A stretch of 64,000 nucleotides of DNA from Sphingomonas sp. KR3-1 (GTDB lineage: Bacteria > Pseudomonadota > Alphaproteobacteria > Sphingomonadales > Sphingomonadaceae): the NCBI RefSeq assembly GCF_040049295.1, contig NZ_JBDZDQ010000004.1, positions 62,001-126,000 of the forward strand, in the 5' to 3' direction. Made by a program: the position numbers and the translations under genes. The notes beneath the pieces were generated by a model, which saw only the letters and a list, made by a program, of their open reading frames with translations, had not been told where the DNA came from and searched no databases. This document shows positions 58,927-64,000 of the stretch, in pieces (the first letter of the stretch is position 1; each line of letters begins with the position of its first letter).

Positions 58927-59480
58927 TGCGGCCGCGCAAGCCGCTCAAGATCACCAGCCGCGTCTCATCGGTCACCAATGGCTTCGTGCAGGCAATCCTG
59001 CCCGATGCGCCGCCCACCGCCGCGGAGATTGCCGAAGCCGCCGCGATCCTGGGCATGGACGCATCCGATCTGCGTTGCGTCTATTGCGGCGTCCGCTCGA
59101 CCGATTGGGATCATCTCCGTCCCCTCGTGCGGGGCAAGCGCCCGACCGGTTACCTGAATAATATCCGCAACCTGGTCCCCGCTTGCGGGCCCTGCAACCA
59201 GTCCAAGAGCGGCCAGGACTGGCGCAACTGGATGGAAGGCAATGCCAGGGGCTCGCCCACGACCCGCGGCGTCGAGGACCTGCCCGGGAAGATCGCTGCA
59301 CTCCAGCGGTTCGAGCAATGGGAGGGCCGACCTTCAGCCGACCTCAAAGCCATTGCCGGCGCCGAACGCTGGGAGCGCTATTGGGAGAAGCTCGCCGAGA
59401 TCGAACGGCTGATGTTCGAGGCGCAGAAGGACGCGGAGGTCATTCGCGCCCGTATCTCTGCCGCGATTGGCCGCGAATAA
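58926..59480 (+). CDS. HNH-family endonuclease
   Basis: This 184-residue protein has an HNH zinc-finger nuclease core: LRCVYCGVRSTDWDHLRPLV (Cys pair and DH), NIRNLVPACGPCNQSKSGQD (second Cys pair and N). It is translationally coupled to dxs by a one-base overlap. The role is unknown; such stand-alone HNH proteins can be nicking or restriction enzymes. No methyltransferase lies nearby. It ends 3 bases from the convergent sulfatase stop. Confidence 0.88.
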   Translation: MRPRKPLKITSRVSSVTNGFVQAILPDAPPTAAEIAEAAAILGMDASDLRCVYCGVRSTDWDHLRPLVRGKRPTGYLNNIRNLVPACGPCNQSKSGQDWRNWMEGNARGSPTTRGVEDLPGKIAALQRFEQWEGRPSADLKAIAGAERWERYWEKLAEIERLMFEAQKDAEVIRARISAAIGRE

Positions 59481-59483
59481 CGC

Positions 59484-61199
59484 CTAGTCGACCATCGCCT
59501 CGGGGTGCTGCGGCGTATCGAACCCGCCCCAGTTCTGCCGGGGCTTGGCGCGCGGCTTGCCCTTGTGGTCATATTCCTCGCGCCACGGATCGACGTCGCT
59601 GGCCGCGGCCCAGTCGTCCCATTGCTTCGCCATCTTCTTCACCCGCTCGGGCTGGGCGGCGGCGAGATCGTGCATCTCGGCGCGGTCCTTGTTCATGTCG
59701 AACAGCTGCCAGGGCTTGAGGAAGCGGGCGACCAGCTTCCACTCGCCGTCGCGCACCGCGCGGTTGCCCTCATGCTCCCAGAAGATCGGCTTGTCGCGAG
59801 TGAGCGGCTTGCCGCTGAAGGCGGGGACCATCGAGCGGCCCTGCATGGGCACGATCTCGTGCCCGTTGAAGCTCTTGGGATAGGTCGCGCCCATCACCTC
59901 GACCAGCGTCGGCATCACGTCGATCAGATGGCCGGGCTCGCGCACCAGCGTGCCGCGCTGCTGGGCGCCGATACCCTTGGGCCAATAGGCGATGAGCGGC
60001 GTGGCGATGCCGCCCTCCTCGGTGAAGTGCTTGAAATACTGGAAGGGCGTGTTCTGCAGCGTCGCCCAGTTCATGCCCCCGAACACCAGCGATTGCGGGC
60101 TGCCGGGCGCGCCCTTGCCGGTCAGCCGCCCGTCCGGCCCGGTTTCGGCGTTGCCGCCATTGTCGTGCATGAACAGGATCAGCGTGTTGTCGAGCTCGCC
60201 CGACGCGCGCAGCCGATCGACCAGCGTCCCGATCGAGCGGTCCACCCGGCTGATCACCGCGGCATAGACCGCCATCATCGTATCGAACCGGTCCCGGTCG
60301 GTGGCCGAGAGCTTGTTCCAGTCATAGCTGCCGGGAAGCGCCGGCGGCAGCTCGGCGTCGGCGGCGATGATGCCGAGCTTCTTCTGCCGCTCGAACCGCT
60401 CGCGGCGTATCACGTCCCAGCCGCGCAGATATTTGCCCTTGAACTTCGCCACGTCCTCGGGGGGCGCCATCAGCGGAAAGTGCGCGGCGGTGAAGGGCAT
60501 GTAGAGGAAAAAGGGCTTGTGCTCCGCCCGGGCCTGCTCGGCGAACTTGGTCTGCCAGTCGACATACATGTCCGACGAATACCATTCGCCGCTGCCCACG
60601 CGCGGCGAGCTGGCTGGCACCTTCTCGCCGTCGATATAGACGTTCTGCGCGGGGGGCTGCGGCTGGTCGGGATAGTAGAGCTCGCCGAAGGGCGAGGTGA
60701 GCGAATGATCGAAGCCGCGGTTCCACGGGCCGACGCCGTGCGAGATGCCCATGTGCCACTTGCCGGCCATCGCGGTGTAGTAGCCGGCGGACTTCGCCAC
60801 CTCGGCCAGCGTCACCACGCGATCGAGCAGCCTGGCCTTGAGCCCCCGCGAACTCGGCACGTCGATCGCCTCGAGATGCCCCAGCCCCGCCTGGTGCGGA
60901 TAGGTGCCTGTCATCAGCGCCGCGCGCGAAGGGCTGCACCGTGCGCTGTTGTAGAATTGCGTGAAGGCGAGGCCGCCCCTGGCCAAGGCGTCGATGTTCG
61001 GCGTCGGGATCTCGCTGCCGAACGCGCCGATGTCCGAATAGCCGACATCGTCGAGCAGGATGACGATCACGTTCGGGCGGGTCGGCTGCGGTTTCGCTGC
61101 GGTTTGCGCCCCGGCTTGGAGCGGCAATGCGGCCGCCGCGACGGCGAGCGCGGCGCCGCAGGCACGCGTCAGCAGGCGGCGAATGTGCGCAGGCTTCAT
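59484..61199 (-). CDS. Arylsulfatase-type sulfatase (exported)
   Basis: This 571-residue enzyme has a signal peptide (GAALAVAAAALPLQAGAQ). The sulfatase core shows NVIVILLDDVGYSDIGAFGS (metal site) and RCSPSRAALMTGTYPHQAGL, in which Cys88 of CxPSR would be converted to formylglycine. AGKWHMGISHGVGPWNRGFD and HDNGGNAETGPDGR follow. It hydrolyses sulfate esters in the periplasm or outside. A formylglycine-generating enzyme is not in the window. The family fits subgroup S1_4-like arylsulfatases. Confidence 0.94.
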   Translation of the reverse strand: MKPAHIRRLLTRACGAALAVAAAALPLQAGAQTAAKPQPTRPNVIVILLDDVGYSDIGAFGSEIPTPNIDALARGGLAFTQFYNSARCSPSRAALMTGTYPHQAGLGHLEAIDVPSSRGLKARLLDRVVTLAEVAKSAGYYTAMAGKWHMGISHGVGPWNRGFDHSLTSPFGELYYPDQPQPPAQNVYIDGEKVPASSPRVGSGEWYSSDMYVDWQTKFAEQARAEHKPFFLYMPFTAAHFPLMAPPEDVAKFKGKYLRGWDVIRRERFERQKKLGIIAADAELPPALPGSYDWNKLSATDRDRFDTMMAVYAAVISRVDRSIGTLVDRLRASGELDNTLILFMHDNGGNAETGPDGRLTGKGAPGSPQSLVFGGMNWATLQNTPFQYFKHFTEEGGIATPLIAYWPKGIGAQQRGTLVREPGHLIDVMPTLVEVMGATYPKSFNGHEIVPMQGRSMVPAFSGKPLTRDKPIFWEHEGNRAVRDGEWKLVARFLKPWQLFDMNKDRAEMHDLAAAQPERVKKMAKQWDDWAAASDVDPWREEYDHKGKPRAKPRQNWGGFDTPQHPEAMVD

Positions 61200-61333
61200 G
61201 CAGGAGGGTCCCCTCGCTTATATCCTATGACGCCGAGACCCATCCCCTGGTGCAGGCGCGGGCAGACGCTACACGCGAGCGAATTTTCGCATCAATGCTG
61301 TAGTTTCCGAAATTTGCCAGGCCCGCGCCCGGG

Positions 61334-62233
61334 CTAGCGGTCAAAGGCGAGCGCAGTGAAGCGCACTTCGCAATTGCCCGCAGCCTGGAGATAGCAGCCC
61401 GACTTGAAATAGGCGGTCTTGCCGGCAGCGGCCCAGAAGGCGAGGTTCTCGGTCAGGCGCGTCGTGAGGTTCGAGCCGCTGTAATAGACTTCGATCGCAT
61501 CGCCGACATTGTAGGTGATGCGTACGCGTGCCGTCTGCCCTTCCGCCGGTGCCGGCCCGAGATCGATGCTGGTGCCGTCGCTGTCGCCGGTGCCCTTGCG
61601 GTAGGCGATCCAGAGGTGATCGGTCAGGCCGTTGCGGCTCGACGCGAAGAAGATGCGCACGATCGGCAGCCCGGCGGATTCGCCATAGACCTGCGAGATG
61701 GTGAAGCTGGTCGAGCGCCCCTCGATCGCGGGCAGCTGGAAGCTGGCGTCGAGCACCTTGCCGCTCGATGTCGCATCGAAGCTCATGCCGCGCAGTTCCA
61801 TCCGCGTCGTGTCCGACGAATCGCTGGAAACCGTGCCGCCGCGGATCGAGAAGACCATGCGGCCGGCGCTGTCGCGGTAGAAATTGTCGAGATCGACGCC
61901 GTAGGCCTGGAGCTGTGCGGTGTTCATGCAGGCGTTCAGGCTGGTCGGCCATTGGAACGAGCGCGCATTGTCGATCACTTGCTTGAAGGCGGGATCGGAA
62001 TAGGGCGAGAGGCTGACTGGATCGGCGGTGACTCGCTCGCAGGCCGGTGTCGCGCGCGCCACGGGCGTGGACGTCGGGCTCGGGGAGGGGGTCGGCGTGG
62101 GCGCGGCAACCGTTGCCGTCGGTGTGGGCGCCGGCGCGATCGCCGTGCCGCCACTTGCGGATTCGGCGGCACTGCCACTGCAGGCGGAAACCACAACCGC
62201 GGCAACCATCAGCGTCGAAATTTTATAACGCAT
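61334..62233 (-). CDS. Lipoprotein with polysaccharide lyase family 7-like domain
   Basis: This is a 299-residue lipoprotein. A lipobox (AAVVVSAC) sits near residue 18, followed by a Pro/Thr/Ala linker (residues about 25-60). A jelly-roll domain with PL7 signatures then follows: SDTTRMELRGMSFD (R-x-E-L-R), TSFTISQVYGESAG (at the Q-[IV]-H site) and TAYFKSGCYLQ (YFKxGxY). PL7 enzymes cleave alginate-like uronates. The His of QIH is replaced by Tyr, so activity or substrate may differ. The ATG at 62233 is set by the lipoprotein signal. Confidence 0.75.
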   Translation of the reverse strand: MRYKISTLMVAAVVVSACSGSAAESASGGTAIAPAPTPTATVAAPTPTPSPSPTSTPVARATPACERVTADPVSLSPYSDPAFKQVIDNARSFQWPTSLNACMNTAQLQAYGVDLDNFYRDSAGRMVFSIRGGTVSSDSSDTTRMELRGMSFDATSSGKVLDASFQLPAIEGRSTSFTISQVYGESAGLPIVRIFFASSRNGLTDHLWIAYRKGTGDSDGTSIDLGPAPAEGQTARVRITYNVGDAIEVYYSGSNLTTRLTENLAFWAAAGKTAYFKSGCYLQAAGNCEVRFTALAFDR

Positions 62234-62357
62234 ACAAACCCCTCTCCGGCATTCTTGCGATGCCACCGATGGCATATAGGCGGGTCCTTTGCGCCGGATC
62301 AACGACTTGGCTGGTGCAGGCGCATATCCGGCCCTAAAGGTAATTTCCGTGCTGCAG

Positions 62358-63383
62358 ATGACTTCGCTCCCCGCCTCCGCCCGCCCGCGCGCGCTCGCCC
62401 ATTGGCTGTTCGTTGTGGCGAGCCTGATCGTGCTGATGGTCGTGATCGGTGGCGTCACTCGCCTCACCGAATCGGGCCTGTCGATCACCGAGTGGAAGCC
62501 GTTCACCGGCGCGGTCCCGCCGCTCACCGAGGCGGCCTGGCAGGCCGAGTTCGCGCGCTATCGGCAGATCGGCCAATATCAGCATCTCAACCGCGGCATG
62601 AGCCTGGCCGAGTTCAAGAACATCTTCTTCTGGGAATATCTCCACCGGCTGCTCGGCCGGGTGATCGGCCTGGCCTTCGCGCTGCCGTTGCTCTGGTTCG
62701 CCGTTCGTCGCGCAATCCCCAGGGGCTATGGCTGGCGGCTGGTCGCGTTGCTCGCGCTCGGCGGGCTGCAGGGCGCGCTCGGCTGGTGGATGGTCAAGTC
62801 CGGCCTCAACAAGACGAGCACCGCGGTCGACCATTTCTGGCTCGCCGCGCATCTGCTCACTGCGCTGTTCACGCTGGGCGGGATCATCTGGACCGCGTGC
62901 GACCTGCTGGCGCTCAGGCGCTCGTCGCTGGCCCGCCCCGCCCGCCTGACCGGCTTCGGCATCGGCGTGCTCGCGGTGCTCGCCGTCCAGCTCTTCTACG
63001 GCGCGCTCGTCGCCGGGCTGCGCGCCGGCATGGTGACCGATCAGTGGCCGCTGATGAACGGGCGCTTCTTCCCGGGCGCGACCCAGCAGGGCGAGAGCCT
63101 GAGCCATGCGCTGTTCTCCGATCCCGCGATCGTCCATTTCATCCATCGCTGGTGGGCCTGGGTGGCCGTGGCGGCGCTGGTGCTGCTTGCCCGCAAGGTC
63201 CGCGCCGCCAGCCGCCCTGCCTCGATCGCGATCCACAGCGCCTTCGGCACGCAGATCCTGCTCGGCATCGCCACGGTGATGGCAGGAGTGCCGATCTGGC
63301 TCGCCGCGCTTCACCAGCTCATCGGCGCGCTGGTCGTGATCGCCACCGTCTGGGGCGTGCACGTGCTCGGCCGCCGCGCTTGA
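62358..63383 (+). CDS. ctaA: Heme A synthase (COX15/CtaA)
   Basis: This 341-residue inner-membrane protein has about eight helices. The family's signatures are VVIGGVTRLTESGLSITEWK, FFWEYLHRLLGRVIGLAFAL, LQGALGWWMVKSGL, FIHRWWAWVAVAALVLL and LHQLIGALVV. It oxidises heme O to heme A for aa3-type cytochrome oxidase. The ATG at 62358 is preferred; GTG at 62349 is possible. Its TGA overlaps the start of cutA (TTGA). Confidence 0.94.
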   Translation: MTSLPASARPRALAHWLFVVASLIVLMVVIGGVTRLTESGLSITEWKPFTGAVPPLTEAAWQAEFARYRQIGQYQHLNRGMSLAEFKNIFFWEYLHRLLGRVIGLAFALPLLWFAVRRAIPRGYGWRLVALLALGGLQGALGWWMVKSGLNKTSTAVDHFWLAAHLLTALFTLGGIIWTACDLLALRRSSLARPARLTGFGIGVLAVLAVQLFYGALVAGLRAGMVTDQWPLMNGRFFPGATQQGESLSHALFSDPAIVHFIHRWWAWVAVAALVLLARKVRAASRPASIAIHSAFGTQILLGIATVMAGVPIWLAALHQLIGALVVIATVWGVHVLGRRA

Positions 63384-63694
63384 GCGAGCTGACGCTCTTC
63401 TACGTCACTTTCACCACCCGCGCCGATGCCGAGCGCGTCGCCGAGACCGTGCTGGCCGAGCACCTTGCTGCCTGCGCCAATATCCTCGCGCCCTGCGCCT
63501 CGCTGTACCTCTGGCACGGCAGCCTCGAGCGCGCGGAGGAAGTGCCCGTGCTGTTCAAGACGCGGACGATGCTCGCCAATCGCCTGCGCGAGCGGATCGC
63601 CGCGCTGCATCCCTATGAACTGCCGGTAGTCGAGAGCTGGACCGTCACCGCCAGCCCGCAAGTCGCCGCCTGGGTCGAGGGCGAGACGCGCTGA
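63380..63694 (+). CDS. cutA: Divalent-cation tolerance protein CutA
   Basis: This 104-residue trimeric signal-like protein has LTLFYVTFTTRADAERVAET, VLAEHLAACANILAPCASLY, WHGSLERAEEVPVLFKTRT and LHPYELPVVESWTVTASPQV, as usual for CutA. Translation must begin at TTG (63380), overlapping the ctaA stop by four bases, since no in-frame ATG precedes the conserved strand. CutA binds copper and other divalent metals in vitro. Confidence 0.9.
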   Translation: MSELTLFYVTFTTRADAERVAETVLAEHLAACANILAPCASLYLWHGSLERAEEVPVLFKTRTMLANRLRERIAALHPYELPVVESWTVTASPQVAAWVEGETR

Positions 63695-64000
63695 TGCTGC
63701 TCGCCGCGATTGTCCTCCAGGCAAGCGCAGTCGCCTTCTCTCCGCCGCTCGACGTGCCCCTGCGCGTGGCCAGCGAGCGCCGCGAGGATACTCGCGCCTA
63801 CCGGCTCGAGCGCCAGCTCCGCTTCGTCCGCGAAGGCGAGGGCTATCGCGCGGACGTGGTGCTACGCGCCGCCACGGGTGACACGCCAGACAGCAGCGGC
63901 ACGCTCTACGAGGCAGGGTATGCCGCGCTGATCGGTACGCCGATCCGCCTCCATCTCGACCGCGCCGGCGCGGTGACCGCGGTGGACGACTTGCCTGCGC
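63694..64000 (+). CDS. Exported protein of unknown function (3' end outside window)
   Basis: The first 102 residues run off the right edge. A signal peptide (LLAAIVLQASAVA) is followed by a beta-rich stretch, LRVASERREDTRAYRLERQL. The ATG overlaps the cutA stop (TGATG at 63692-63696), so it is the third gene of the ctaA-cutA operon. I do not recognise the family from this part. Confidence 0.7.
   Translation, partial: MLLAAIVLQASAVAFSPPLDVPLRVASERREDTRAYRLERQLRFVREGEGYRADVVLRAATGDTPDSSGTLYEAGYAALIGTPIRLHLDRAGAVTAVDDLPA

Overview
The window is GC-rich, with coding density, RBS style and gene content typical of an alphaproteobacterium. Several families point to a sphingomonad (order Sphingomonadales, Sphingomonas-like): SapC, UbiK/BMFP, TspO, a MerC-Zur pair, TonB-dependent receptors ending in Phe, and many TonB / ECF sigma / FecR genes. 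There are no rRNA genes, CRISPR arrays, integrases or transposases. One tRNA-Gln(UUG) is present. The assignment to Sphingomonadales is an inference from gene families.

Layout. 0-1 kb: the end of an unknown gene, then kdsA. 1-4.3 kb (minus): a LuxR regulator and a TonB-ECF sigma-FecR cassette. 4.7-10.3 kb: an RTX/Calx-beta adhesin on the plus strand, convergent with its type I secretion genes (HlyD adaptor and ABC exporter). 10.6-12.8 kb: a SnoaL-like protein and an SDR, divergent from a LysR regulator. 12.9-34.8 kb: one very long minus-strand gene set. Read in the direction of transcription it runs ShlB/FhaC-type transporter (TpsB), ExbB fused to DUF2341-LamG, ExbD, TonB, porin, small exported protein, a 4268-residue filamentous haemagglutinin (TpsA), SapC, an OmpH/Skp-like chaperone, a small TonB-C-like protein, and a decayed TonB-dependent-receptor tail. 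35.1-38.2 kb (minus): a second TonB-sigma-FecR cassette, preceded by an STN-TonB fusion gene. 38.6-43.8 kb (plus): BlaI, an M56 peptidase, a secreted repeat protein and a TonB-dependent receptor. 43.8-47.6 kb: a LuxR regulator divergent from a YadA-like trimeric autotransporter and two unknown genes. 47.8-64 kb: housekeeping and metabolic genes (tRNA-Gln, ilvE, marR, hemerythrin, proC, ybjN-like, ubiK, tspO, tlyA, lysozyme, hydrolases, merC/zur, dxs, HNH, sulfatase, PL7-like lyase, ctaA, cutA).

The most interesting part is 12.9-38.2 kb. The STN-only sensor, ECF sigma factor and FecR regulator sit next to a giant two-partner-secretion adhesin with its own ExbB-ExbD-TonB. This matches, gene for gene, the logic of the Pseudomonas aeruginosa Vre (PUMA3) signalling and Pdt secretion locus. 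Here the locus is larger: a porin, SapC, an Skp-like chaperone and extra TonB-like proteins are added. A second cassette of the same design lies next to a type I secreted adhesin about 30 kb away. The whole 1-47 kb stretch reads as a cell-surface and adhesion region with three export routes (type I, two-partner, type Vc) and dedicated regulators. The regulatory links are inferred from gene order.
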